This document shows positions 7,783 to 15,439 of a DNA stretch of 64,000 bases, piece by piece; the first letter of the stretch is position 1, and every line of letters begins with the position of its first letter. Position numbers and translations under genes: made by a program. Source of the DNA: Neobacillus niacini (GTDB lineage Bacteria; Bacillota; Bacilli; Bacillales; Cytobacillaceae). The stretch is taken from the NCBI RefSeq assembly GCF_000759675.1, contig NZ_BAWM01000036.1:43088-107087 (forward strand), read 5' to 3'. The notes under the pieces are model-generated. The model saw only the letters and a program-made list of their open reading frames with translations. It had not been told where the DNA came from and ran no database searches.

Positions 7783-8349
7783 TTAACGTTTTTTCTTACC
7801 TGTGAGCAATAATAGTACGATTCCAAAGATAACGATCAAAACAATCGCTATCGTTACTAGCATGGTGGATGAAGAATTATTATCTGGCTGTTCAACTGTA
7901 TCACTAGTGTTTTTTTGTTCTGTCTGATTGGTTTGGCTGTTATTCTCTTGCTTCCCTTGGTTTTCTTCAATTAAAACAGAATCCGTTTCTGATTGATTTT
8001 GATCCCTGTCAACAGTAAAATTTATTTCGCCTGTTATCGGGTGACCATCTTCCCCAACGATTTTCCATTGAATTTTGTACGAACCGTTAGCCAATGGCTC
8101 TGAAATTGCACCTATCAATTGCTTGTTTTCAACCCTTATATCTTTTAAAGGTATCTTAGATCCGTCCCTCATTAAATCCATTGTGCTTAATTCTTCAATA
8201 GTAGTAGCATAATTAAGGATGATTTCTTCCAGCTGTTCTGTCACAACTTGTCCTTCGGATGGATTGGAAGAAGACAGACTGGTGTGTGCACTTATGATGG
8301 AAGGTAGTATAAAAAATACGCAAAAAAAGAATAAAATGAATTTTTTCAA
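7783..8349 (-). CDS. CopC-domain copper resistance protein, membrane anchored
   Basis: 188 residues from a TTG start at 8349, chosen because AAAGGGGG lies 7 nt upstream; the open frame extends further to 8403 without a ribosome binding site. A signal peptide ends at IISAHTSL, which leaves an N-terminal His as in CopC proteins. The CopC domain covers about 22-115 (SSSNPSEGQVV...DGHPITGEINFTV), followed by a Gln/Asn/Thr-rich linker, one membrane helix and GKKKR. In B. subtilis YcnJ this domain is fused to a CopD-type permease. Here only the CopC half is present. Confidence 0.9.
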   Translation of the reverse strand: MKKFILFFFCVFFILPSIISAHTSLSSSNPSEGQVVTEQLEEIILNYATTIEELSTMDLMRDGSKIPLKDIRVENKQLIGAISEPLANGSYKIQWKIVGEDGHPITGEINFTVDRDQNQSETDSVLIEENQGKQENNSQTNQTEQKNTSDTVEQPDNNSSSTMLVTIAIVLIVIFGIVLLLLTGKKKR

Positions 8350-8431
8350 GAGTATGCCCCCTTTCCTAAACTTTTTAATACTTTTAACAACCACTATGTA
8401 CAAACTCTGTAGAAGATATATCCATTACTTA

Positions 8432-9013
8432 CTAGTCATGCTGGCAGCAAGCCTTCGTTTGTGAAATTTGTCCCGTCATTTTATCCATCGCCTCTGAAAA
8501 AGAAAATAATTTCCCGCCAAATCCCCGAACGAATCCTTCCGCATGTTCTCTTTGATTAAAGGGAATAGCTTGTGGCTGACAACAACTTAAATCTATGGTT
8601 GAATCAATTACAAACCACGCGTTTCTTGCACTTATGGTCGTATGTGTGAAAAAATCGCATGACAATGCCTCCATTACTTCTTTCTCTAGTAATTTATGGC
8701 GTATCATACCACAGTGGGTGCAACAGGCAGACTCAACCCTATTATTTGTAAGGATTAAGCGATAAGACAAACGATCTTGAATGCGGCGAGAGCAGACCAC
8801 ACATTCATTGTTATTTACTTGCCGGGTTGCTTTTTCTATCAGACTTATACCTCCAAATGTTTTTTCGACAATCCCTTCCTCAACAAGTGGCTTTATATCA
8901 CGATGGATGGTCATGTCAGAAACATGAAAGATTTCACTTAACTCCGACACTTTTAGATTTTTACGCTGATTGATTAATTCTTTTATTTGTTGTTGCCTTT
9001 CGTTAGCTAGCAT
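8432..9013 (-). CDS. ycnK: Copper-responsive repressor YcnK (DeoR-type HTH plus NosL-like domain)
   Basis: 193 residues from ATG 9013, with AAAGGAGGTGATATA upstream (GTG at 9016 is possible). Residues about 1-60 form a DeoR-type winged helix (RQQQIKELI..., VSELSEIFHVSDMTIHRDI). The rest is a Cys-rich NosL-like metal-binding domain with CVVC, CCTHC, SCCQ and CCQHD. It would repress the ycnK-copC-ycnI operon and sense copper through these cysteines, as known for B. subtilis YcnK. A perfect palindrome just upstream is a candidate operator. Confidence 0.93.
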   Translation of the reverse strand: MLANERQQQIKELINQRKNLKVSELSEIFHVSDMTIHRDIKPLVEEGIVEKTFGGISLIEKATRQVNNNECVVCSRRIQDRLSYRLILTNNRVESACCTHCGMIRHKLLEKEVMEALSCDFFTHTTISARNAWFVIDSTIDLSCCQPQAIPFNQREHAEGFVRGFGGKLFSFSEAMDKMTGQISQTKACCQHD

Positions 9014-9031
9014 CACTATATCACCTCCTTT

Positions 9032-9048
9032 GTTTTCACGGTGAAAAC
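9032..9048. promoter_or_regulatory. Candidate YcnK operator, perfect palindrome
   Basis: GTTTTCACGGTGAAAAC is two perfect 8-bp arms around one base. It lies between the ycnK ribosome binding site and the likely promoter. A second, looser palindrome, AGATA-TTGT-TATCT on the minus strand, lies about 15 nt upstream. Autoregulation by YcnK is known in B. subtilis; its binding to this site is inferred. Confidence 0.5.
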
Positions 9049-9282
9049 CCCATAACAAAAGATAACAATATCTCACTTATTCAAACATATTCTAACACTA
9101 CTGATACTATCACTTCCGATTGAGTTATTTAACATCCTCACTATAATATTCATAAAAATGTCACAAATCACCCTTACTATTACCTACTTCAACTGACCCG
9201 TTACTAAATAAGAATAAGCGATCCTTCTTTATTGAAGAATCACCCCCGAAAGTTTAAGAACAATATTTCACAAACTTGTTTT
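9049..9282. other. Intergenic region upstream of ycnK
   Basis: Holds the ycnK promoter region on its left side. A plausible minus-strand -35 is TTGAAT near 9080. Nothing gene-like is seen. Confidence 0.4.
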
Positions 9283-9310
9283 CAAAAAAAAAGAGCCGTT
9301 TAGACGACTC
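9283..9310 (-). terminator. Terminator downstream of the duplicated-domain protein
   Basis: The arms GAGCCGT and ACGACTC (imperfect) are followed by a run of nine T on the minus strand. It lies about 55 nt after the stop at 9364. Confidence 0.65.
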
Positions 9311-9363
9311 AATATGTTAAATTTACTTTTGTTTTTCTTTGCAGAAACATAATAACTTTTTCT

Positions 9364-9723
9364 TTATCTATTAATTACAGTACATCTCATTGCTCCTCTA
9401 CGGATTAACTCCTCTGCTCTTGATAATGAAATTCTAACAAGTACAGCTTCGTCTTCATTATTTTCTACGTCGAAAACCAAAAATGCTCGACCATTTTCTA
9501 TTAAAACGCATATGAATTCTGCATTATTACGTGGAATACGGTCTGCAATTGTACAACGTTGGACACCCGCTCTTATTAACGTTCTAAACTCCTGCTCAGA
9601 AATTCGGATAAAAACAAATTCCTCTAAGTCTATAACTTCAACTTCAATTTCTACCAGTAGAAAGAACCGATTCCCAATTCTTACTACACAATTTGCTCCA
9701 ATAGAAACAACGTCATTATTCAT
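9364..9723 (-). CDS. Unknown protein with an internal duplication
   Basis: 119 residues and no signal peptide. Two halves align by eye: EFVFIRISEQEFRTLIRAGV followed by QRCTIADR (about 35-62), and EAVLVRISLSRAEELIRRGA followed by MRCTVINR (about 92-119). Each is a beta-strand/helix unit ending in (Q/M)RCT(I/V). AAAAGGAGGTGCAAAATA before the ATG is an excellent ribosome binding site. I do not recognise the family. Location next to other orphan proteins of a spore former makes a spore-layer role conceivable but unproven. Confidence 0.7.
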   Translation of the reverse strand: MNNDVVSIGANCVVRIGNRFFLLVEIEVEVIDLEEFVFIRISEQEFRTLIRAGVQRCTIADRIPRNNAEFICVLIENGRAFLVFDVENNEDEAVLVRISLSRAEELIRRGAMRCTVINR

Positions 9724-9930
9724 TATTTTGCACCTCCTTTTGATTTCAGTAAATTCAAAAGGAATTTAAATGTTTGGACAAACATACAATTATTTTTGAA
9801 ATTTTATTATATGAAACACTAAAAATAACGCAAAGTATAATATGAATGTTTGGTTTTCCTCAGTTCGAATCTAAAATAGAATATATGCCCATAATAAAAA
9901 TAAAAATAATGATGATAAAGGATGGTTTCT

Positions 9931-10443
9931 TTGATTTATATTTATAATGATTATGGAGGGACACATACCACTTCTTTGGCTGCTGCATATCATTTAAAAC
10001 AACTACCTCAATCGGAACGAAAACTAACCACGGAAGAAATATTAAATGTAAAATATTTCAATCAATTAACGAATGAGGATTTTGGAAAAATCATTTTTCA
10101 CGGGAATGATGAAGACGGCAACTCAGTTTATACAATAGGACGGAAAAGGAGTAAACTTGTTGTCCCAGCATTAAAAGAATTGACTTTACTTTTACAAGAA
10201 AAATATCATTTTGATGAAAAAATAGTTCTCTCCAATACATCACCAACTGTTCCAATTGCTATGTCAATAGGGGGATTTTTCTCCAGAGGATTGAAAATTG
10301 ACTTTATTGGTGTACCGTTATTAGTAAAAGGTGCTAAACAATGCTGTGATAATATTTTTCGGTTAGTTGAAAACACGAAACATGTTGCTAGTACCTCTTT
10401 CAATGAAAATGTGATTATTTTAGAAAATGAAATGTATAAATAA
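9931..10443 (+). CDS. DUF3189 family protein
   Basis: 170 residues from a TTG at 9931 (MIYIYNDYGGTHTTSLAAAYHL). This start is preferred because AAAGGATGG lies just before it and because family members usually begin at this point; an ATG at 9922 lies on top of the Shine-Dalgarno. The N-terminal IYNDYGGTHTTSLAAA resembles a degenerate P-loop typical of DUF3189. The rest is alpha/beta with KIVLSNTSPTVPIAMSIGGF and a CC pair at about 136-137. Cytoplasmic; function unknown. A strong terminator follows. Confidence 0.75.
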   Translation: MIYIYNDYGGTHTTSLAAAYHLKQLPQSERKLTTEEILNVKYFNQLTNEDFGKIIFHGNDEDGNSVYTIGRKRSKLVVPALKELTLLLQEKYHFDEKIVLSNTSPTVPIAMSIGGFFSRGLKIDFIGVPLLVKGAKQCCDNIFRLVENTKHVASTSFNENVIILENEMYK

Positions 10444-10491
10444 TTCAATAATATTAAAAGTACATTATAATTTTAAAACGTTTATCTGAAA

Positions 10492-10520
10492 AGACTACCT
10501 GAACAAGGTAGTTTTTTTTA
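10492..10520 (+). terminator. Terminator of the DUF3189 gene
   Basis: Perfect arms ACTACCT / AGGTAGT with a 5-nt loop and eight T. Confidence 0.9.
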
Positions 10521-10714
10521 GTCGCTATCTATCTCAAGAGCGACACAAAGAATTGTGTTTTCTTCTTGAACACCTGAATCGTTAGTGGAAAAACATGATG
10601 TATTAAATTGATTCATAAAATAAAAAAGGTGTTTGTCCCTCGGTAATTTGTCCATTCCTTAATACATTTGAAGAATAAACTGTTTAACAGGTAAAGGAAA
10701 AGGGGTGGATTAGA

Positions 10715-11065
10715 TTGATTGAGAAAAAATTTGATAATCGAGGAAATCAATGTGGGTTTAGAACATCTAATAACAACAACAACAACAATAGGAACAACAA
10801 TAACAATAGAAATAACAATAACAATAACATAGATATTGATGTAGATACTGATTTCGAAAACGATGTTCGCAACCGTTCAGAATCAGAGGCAGATGCAGAA
10901 GTACGTAATACAGACAGAAACACAAATGTTGCGAGAGCAACTGTCAACGACTCAGGAAATGCTCGTGTCAATGTTGTATTAAACAGCCGCAGCAATGCTC
11001 GTGTTAGAACTGATCAAGAGCAAGACAATGATCAAGACCAAGATACTGATGTGGGTGTTGGTTGA
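10715..11065 (+). CDS. Asn/Asp-rich repeat protein, tandem paralogue 1
   Basis: 116 residues from a TTG with AAGGGGTGG 6 nt upstream. Residues about 19-38 are nearly pure Asn with single Arg interruptions. A conserved block then follows with DFEND, RNTDRNTNVARAT, SGNARV and LNSRSNARVR, ending in an Asp/Gln tail (DNDQDQDTD). The block alternates polar and small beta-prone residues, with no signal peptide and no membrane segment. Two further copies of the block follow directly downstream. The family is not recognised. A minus-10-like CATAAAATA (10614-10622) resembles a sigma-K element, which is weak support for sporulation expression. Confidence 0.75.
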   Translation: MIEKKFDNRGNQCGFRTSNNNNNNNRNNNNNRNNNNNNIDIDVDTDFENDVRNRSESEADAEVRNTDRNTNVARATVNDSGNARVNVVLNSRSNARVRTDQEQDNDQDQDTDVGVG

Positions 11066-11137
11066 TTTTCAAGAGATATTCTAATCGATATTTCTTAAAC
11101 TCTATAAATTAATCTAAAATTTTTGGGGGATTACAAA

Positions 11138-11446
11138 ATGGCAAGAAGAGAAAATAATAATATGGCACGTTCAGGAAGAAACCGCCGTAATAATACCGAC
11201 ACAAACGTTAATGTTGATATAAATAATGATTTTGAAAACGATATTCGCAACCAATCAGATTCTGATGCAGATGCGGAAGTACGTAATACTGACAAAAATA
11301 CAAATGTTGCGAGAGCGACAATCAATGACTCAGGAAATTCTCGCGTAGATATTAGACTAAATAGCAATAGTAATTCACGAGTAAGATCTGATCAAGAGCA
11401 AGAAAATGATCAAGAACAAAATACCGATGTGGATGTTGATTTTTAA
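11138..11446 (+). CDS. Asn/Asp-rich repeat protein, tandem paralogue 2
   Basis: 102 residues beginning MARRENNNMARSGRNRR. GGGGGA lies 7 nt before this ATG; the in-frame TTG at 11123 is part of the Shine-Dalgarno region and is rejected. After the basic head come the same conserved elements as in the preceding gene (DFEND, RNTDKNTNVARAT, SGNSRVDI, NSNSRVRSDQ) and a tail rich in Asp, Gln and Glu. The intergenic sequence before it (TATTTCTTAAACTCTAT...) is repeated before the third copy, so gene and spacer duplicated together. Confidence 0.75.
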   Translation: MARRENNNMARSGRNRRNNTDTNVNVDINNDFENDIRNQSDSDADAEVRNTDKNTNVARATINDSGNSRVDIRLNSNSNSRVRSDQEQENDQEQNTDVDVDF

Positions 11447-11510
11447 GATATTTTATAAATATTTCTTAAACTCTATTAATAAATTTTAAAAATTTAGGGG
11501 GATTACAAAA

Positions 11511-11795
11511 ATGGCAAGAAGAAATTCAGGAAGAAACCGCCGTAATGACACGAACGTAAATGTTGATGTCAATACTGATTTTGAAAACGATGTCCGCAAC
11601 CAATCAGAATCAGATGCAGATGCAGTAGTACGTAATACTGACAAAAATACAAATGTTGCGAGAGCGACAATCAATAACTCAGGAAATTCTCGCGTAGATA
11701 TTGTACTAAATAGCAGAAGTAATGCACGAGTAAGATCTGATCAAGACCAAGACAACGATCAAGACCAAAATACAGATGTGGATGTTGATTTGTAA
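11511..11795 (+). CDS. Asn/Asp-rich repeat protein, tandem paralogue 3
   Basis: 94 residues beginning MARRNSGRNRRNDTNVNV, the shortest copy. AGGGGGATTACAAAA precedes the ATG, as in copy 2. The conserved block is intact (DFENDVRNQSESDADA, RNTDKNTNVARAT, LNSRSNARVRSDQ) with the tail DNDQDQNTDVDVDL. The divergence from copy 2 is mostly conservative and no frameshift is present, so all three copies seem to be under selection. A hairpin without a T-run follows at 11800-11831. Confidence 0.75.
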   Translation: MARRNSGRNRRNDTNVNVDVNTDFENDVRNQSESDADAVVRNTDKNTNVARATINNSGNSRVDIVLNSRSNARVRSDQDQDNDQDQNTDVDVDL

Positions 11796-11799
11796 TTAA

Positions 11800-11831
11800 C
11801 CATTGAGGGTGGGATAAATGTATTCCACCCT
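11800..11831. repeat. Hairpin between tandem paralogue 3 and the next gene
   Basis: TTGAGGGTGG and CCACCCTTAA form a 10-bp stem with one G-T pair and a 12-nt loop. No T-run follows, so it may be a processing or attenuation site rather than a full terminator. Confidence 0.5.
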
Positions 11832-11852
11832 TAATAAGGATAGGTGGAAATA

Positions 11853-12230
11853 ATGGGAAAATACAGAGGTAGGAACAGGCAAATCCTTCCTGGTTGGCAA
11901 AACTCAAAGACGAATAATAACACCTCTGAATCTCTTGCTTTCGAAAAAGATGATGTAAGGATTAACAGTGAAAACATTAATACGATAGGACAAAGTGGCA
12001 ATTCTGATGTAGATGTGCAAGTAGACGTATTTGTTGATACGACTCCAATTGCATTTGCCATCCTTACTTCCCTGCTCGCAACTAAACAAATGACTGTGGA
12101 GGAGTTTAATGAAGCAATAAGGAGACTTGAAAATCTTACCCAAGATAGGGATTTTAATGGGACTTCAGTTATACCAAATAATGTTTCAGATGTAAAATTA
12201 TTCTCAAGAAATAATAGAAGAGTGGATTAG
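11853..12230 (+). CDS. Unknown protein associated with the Asn/Asp-rich array
   Basis: 125 residues from ATG 11853, set by AAGGATAGGTGG 5 nt upstream (the frame opens at a GTG at 11844). The N-terminus is basic (MGKYRGRNRQ). A central segment GQSGNSDVDVQVDVFVD shares the SGNSxVD theme of the three preceding proteins. A predicted helical part follows (FAILTSLLATKQMTVEEFNEA, listed as FAILTSLLATKQM and TVEEFNEAIRRLENL). The C-terminus is polar. It probably works with the array; function unknown. Confidence 0.65.
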   Translation: MGKYRGRNRQILPGWQNSKTNNNTSESLAFEKDDVRINSENINTIGQSGNSDVDVQVDVFVDTTPIAFAILTSLLATKQMTVEEFNEAIRRLENLTQDRDFNGTSVIPNNVSDVKLFSRNNRRVD

Positions 12231-12249
12231 ATTTGTCCACTCTTTTATT
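12217..12249 (+). terminator. Terminator overlapping the end of the array operon
   Basis: AGAGTGGA and TCCACTCT form an 8-bp stem around the stop codon, followed by TTTTATT. Confidence 0.75.
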
Positions 12250-12415
12250 GAGAAAAGGCATCCTATCGACCATCCGCATCGGTGATTCCACCACGTTAGT
12301 GATAAAAAATTCTCAATGGATTACATATGATATGTTATGATAAATACAATTCGTTAACTAGTTAATTATTTTGGTTAACCTTAGTATTTAACCGAACCTG
12401 GAATGAGGGGAAATT

Positions 12416-12832
12416 ATGTATAAGCTGAGAGGTCATCATCTTTTTTGCCTTTTGGGCTATCGGGGAATGGGCTATTCCCAAGAATACGTTGAAAATATGA
12501 CAAGCCTGCATCAAACCTTGAGGGACAACCCCAAGACAAGAATTCAACTTGTAAAGGGTCCCGATCAGTTGTGTGAAAAGTACCCAAACTCAGGTGAATA
12601 CCATTGCCAAGATGACAATATTTATGAAAGAGATGCAGTTATTTTAGAGAAATTAGGGCTTAACATCGGACAAATTCTGAATTGGAAGGACATAGAGCTT
12701 CTCATCCGAAGATATATCGTCCCCTCCGATATTCAAAGTGTATGTAAAACTTGCTCCTGGAGGTCATATGGAGTTTGTGAAGAAGGAATTCAAGAGATTC
12801 TTGAAGGGAAGGGGTTAAGGGAAGTTAAATAA
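12416..12832 (+). CDS. DUF1284 domain protein
   Basis: 138 residues. The N-terminal LRGHHLFCLLGYRGMGYS is the signature of DUF1284, and several cysteines (LCEKYP, YHCQDD, SVCKTCSWRSYGVCEEG) look like a metal or Fe-S ligand set. Cytoplasmic, no membrane segments. GAGGGGAAATT precedes the ATG. The gene is monocistronic. Molecular function of the family is not established. Confidence 0.8.
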   Translation: MYKLRGHHLFCLLGYRGMGYSQEYVENMTSLHQTLRDNPKTRIQLVKGPDQLCEKYPNSGEYHCQDDNIYERDAVILEKLGLNIGQILNWKDIELLIRRYIVPSDIQSVCKTCSWRSYGVCEEGIQEILEGKGLREVK

Positions 12833-12930
12833 TCCCTACCCCTCTATCCTGATCCTTTTGTTCAAAAAGAAAAAGCTACCTTTAATGGCAACTCGATCTT
12901 CCATTCAAAAATTCCTTAGCAGAATAACAG

Positions 12931-13293
12931 TTATTTATACAATATATCGTCTTTTAGAGTTGCTACTTTAGTTAAAGCTATATCAATGTCTTTTTCATCT
13001 ACTCCAAAGTGAGCAAGAGCATCGTGAAGATGTTTTTCAATAGCATTATAATGGGCTGGTTGGAGATTCATCCCTTCGTGAGCTTTTGCCATAGATTGTC
13101 CAGTATATTGCTTTGGACCGCCTAATGCAAAACTAATAAATTTTGACTGATGACGGCGTTGTTTTTCCATATCCGTATCTTTAAAAAAATGATTAACTGT
13201 ATCATCCTTAAGAACCAACTCGGAGTAAAAATAGTCCACGACTTTTGCAATCGCTTCTTCTCCGCCTACTTTTTCATAAAGTGTTTGTTCCAT
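12931..13293 (-). CDS. Group 1 truncated haemoglobin
   Basis: 120 residues, the usual length of 2-on-2 globins. Seen: LYEKVGGEEAIAKVVDYFY at the N-terminus, FFKDTDMEKQRRHQSKF (helix B/E region), LGGPKQYTGQSM and KAHEGMNLQPAHYNAIEKHL, which contains the candidate proximal His. It would bind haem and O2 or NO in the cytoplasm. TTAGGAGTGTATTT precedes the ATG. No partner oxidoreductase is adjacent. Confidence 0.92.
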   Translation of the reverse strand: MEQTLYEKVGGEEAIAKVVDYFYSELVLKDDTVNHFFKDTDMEKQRRHQSKFISFALGGPKQYTGQSMAKAHEGMNLQPAHYNAIEKHLHDALAHFGVDEKDIDIALTKVATLKDDILYK

Positions 13294-13489
13294 AAATACA
13301 CTCCTAATTAGAATTTAATAGGAGTATTTTCTACAGAAAAATTGTTTTTATCCATCAACTTTTATATAGTCATTACGATTTTAAGTTTAAGTACATTTCT
13401 TCTCAATCTTTAAGAGACAAAAAATATCACATTCTGTTAATTGCATTTTATTAAACATTCTTACTATGACTGAGTTGTTGAACTACAAA

Positions 13490-13530
13490 TGAAAAAGCCA
13501 TTCCTCTGCAATTTTGGAATGGCTTTTTCA
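13490..13530 (-). terminator. Strong terminator of the uracil permease gene
   Basis: The perfect 13-bp arms AAAAAGCCATTCC and GGAATGGCTTTTT end in T-runs in both directions. Confidence 0.92.
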
Positions 13531-13532
13531 TT

Positions 13533-14702
13533 TTAACTTTCGTTCTTTGTCGTAAAATTGGGTACGAGCCAATGGATGAGCAATCCGGCAATGGTAGCGT
13601 AGGCGATACCATTATGAGCATATCCAACTCCGATGATGAAGATAATCGCGACAATGACCAAATTTTTCATATTAGCCAGACTCACTTTTTCCTCAATAAG
13701 GTGCCGGATCCCCATTGCGGCGATCATACCAAACAATAGGATACATATGCCGCCCATCACTGCAACTGGTATGGATTGGATAACAGCTCCAACTTTACCG
13801 AACAAGCCAAGAAGAATCGAAAGAACAGCAGCGCCTTGTATGATCCTACTGGAAAACTGGCGTGTGATGGCTAGAACACCGAGGTTTTCAGCATAAGTGG
13901 TTTGCGCCGGTCCGCCGATGAATCCGGAGAAAAGGGTGGCAAGACCATTACCCAAAAGAATACGCCCGAAGCCAGGATTTTTTGTGACGTCTTTTCCAGT
14001 GATCTCGTTTAATACAAACATATGACCTAAGTCTTCAATGATGGTAACAAGTGCAATCGGTGCCATGCCAAGGATGACAACCCATGTAAACTCTGGCATC
14101 ACAAAATGTGGGAGCACGAAAATTGGTGCATCTGCAATGTTTTGAAAATCAACATAGCCGCGCACAGCGGAATAAACATACCCGATTAAAAGTCCGAAGA
14201 TGATTGGCAAGAGGCGGATCACCTTTGTACCAGCAAGCGTCGCGATAATTGCTGCAAGAAGACTCACGATGGCAGCGTCCCAGTGTGTCGCCGCCATATT
14301 GGTGACAGCCGTTGTCGCCAAGGAAAGCCCGATAATGCTGACAACCGGTCCGACGACGACTGGTGGAATTGCCTTTCGCACTTTATCAAAGCCAACGGTT
14401 GCAATGACAAGTGATACCAGCGCATAAACTACGGATACGCTGATAAGACCAGCGACGGCTTGACCCGGTGAATCCAACTTCCCCACATACAACGCAAGTG
14501 GAGCAATAAAGGCAAAGGATGAACCTAAATAAGTAGGAACCCTTCCGCGTGTAATGAGGTGGAAAATCAATGTACCTACACCACTGGCAATAAGTGCACT
14601 TCCTGGATCAAGACCGGTGAGTGCTGGCACCAAAACGGTTGCACCAAACATCGCAAACAAATGTTGTAATGATAATGGTATGGCGCTTAAAAATGTTTTC
14701 AA
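13533..14702 (-). CDS. uraA: Uracil permease-like NCS2 transporter
   Basis: 389 residues with about 12-14 hydrophobic segments, matching the nucleobase:cation symporter-2 family. MFGATVLVPALTGLDP near the N-terminus and the substrate-binding signature GGPAQTTYAENLGVLAITR (about 277-295) resemble UraA/PyrP, including the Glu before NLG. TTG start at 14702 with AAAGGGGGG 8 nt upstream. It is monocistronic. No PyrR-type leader is evident, so expression may not be pyrimidine-attenuated. A xanthine specificity is less likely because of the TTYAENLG motif. Confidence 0.9.
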   Translation of the reverse strand: MKTFLSAIPLSLQHLFAMFGATVLVPALTGLDPGSALIASGVGTLIFHLITRGRVPTYLGSSFAFIAPLALYVGKLDSPGQAVAGLISVSVVYALVSLVIATVGFDKVRKAIPPVVVGPVVSIIGLSLATTAVTNMAATHWDAAIVSLLAAIIATLAGTKVIRLLPIIFGLLIGYVYSAVRGYVDFQNIADAPIFVLPHFVMPEFTWVVILGMAPIALVTIIEDLGHMFVLNEITGKDVTKNPGFGRILLGNGLATLFSGFIGGPAQTTYAENLGVLAITRQFSSRIIQGAAVLSILLGLFGKVGAVIQSIPVAVMGGICILLFGMIAAMGIRHLIEEKVSLANMKNLVIVAIIFIIGVGYAHNGIAYATIAGLLIHWLVPNFTTKNES

Positions 14703-14888
14703 TCGTGTTTCCCCCCTTTAATAGTTCCTTTATTATATATTTCTTCTATTTAATCAGTTGTTATGTTTTTCGAACCCCAGCTGCAACCCTCATATTAAGG
14801 AAGATAGCTGACTTAGATGGCTTCGCGACCAAAAAGAGATTAAGAGATTTTTTCATTCGTCATGATTTAGGGCTGAATTAATTCTTTT

Positions 14889-14919
14889 AGAACATCAATA
14901 AAGTTTGGGTTGATGTTAA
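14889..14919 (-). terminator. Hairpin overlapping the stop of the 39-residue peptide gene
   Basis: AACATCAA (14891-14898) and TTGATGTT (14910-14917) form a perfect 8-bp stem. The downstream T-run on the minus strand is weak. Confidence 0.45.
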
Positions 14920-15035
14920 TTGCAAGTGTCGTTTTCTGCCAGGACGTTTTTAACTCCAAAGAATAAAGCCATTACTAATACACCAATTAACATACCTTTC
15001 GTAATAGCATTGATTAAAAATTCTTTGATTTTCAA
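14916..15035 (-). CDS. 39-residue secreted or membrane mini-protein
   Basis: TTG start at 15035 with AAGGGAGGACATAA directly upstream, a near-consensus site. The protein has a basic head (MKIKEFLINAITKG), one hydrophobic stretch (MLIGVLVMALFFGV) and a short polar tail (KNVLAENDTCN). This fits either a single-pass membrane peptide or a signal peptide with cleavage near VLA. It is too short for homology by eye. An overlapping frame from a GTG near 15053 with its own AGGGGGG is also open, but its composition is less protein-like. Confidence 0.5.
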   Translation of the reverse strand: MKIKEFLINAITKGMLIGVLVMALFFGVKNVLAENDTCN

Positions 15036-15055
15036 TTATGTCCTCCCTTCGATGA

Positions 15056-15439
15056 CAATCAAACAACACGTACTATCCCCCCTCACTAACAAGATAATGC
15101 TACGATAATCAAATAATATGCTATTAGAAATAACCTTATGTCTTTTGTACTATTTAGTTTAGGTATTGAAAATGATTATACTTTTAGATTTATTCTGTAT
15201 TAAGTTAACACGAAAACAAACGCGCTCTTTAGTGAAATAAAATAAGGAGCTTGGGATTCCAAGCTCCTTCCAATAAGAAAACATTGCAAATTAATAAACA
15301 ATTAACCATCTGCATGTTTAAAAATCCCTAGATACTGTTAGTACAACAACACATTTCAGCCTACTCTATTTCTTAATCAAAACGTTCTGTATCTAATCCA
15401 TCCAAAAAATTTGTAATAAATTTGTTTGTCTATTAGTTT
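15056..15439. other. Intergenic region with one perfect hairpin
   Basis: Contains the promoter region of the 39-residue gene and the hairpin at 15243-15268. Nothing else gene-like was found on either strand. Confidence 0.4.
15236..15268 (-). terminator. Terminator hairpin, probably of the isochorismatase-like gene
   Basis: AAGGAGCTTGG and CCAAGCTCCTT form a perfect 11-bp stem with a 4-nt loop. On the minus strand it is followed by TTATTTTATTT. It lies about 170 nt after the upstream stop codon. Confidence 0.65.
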
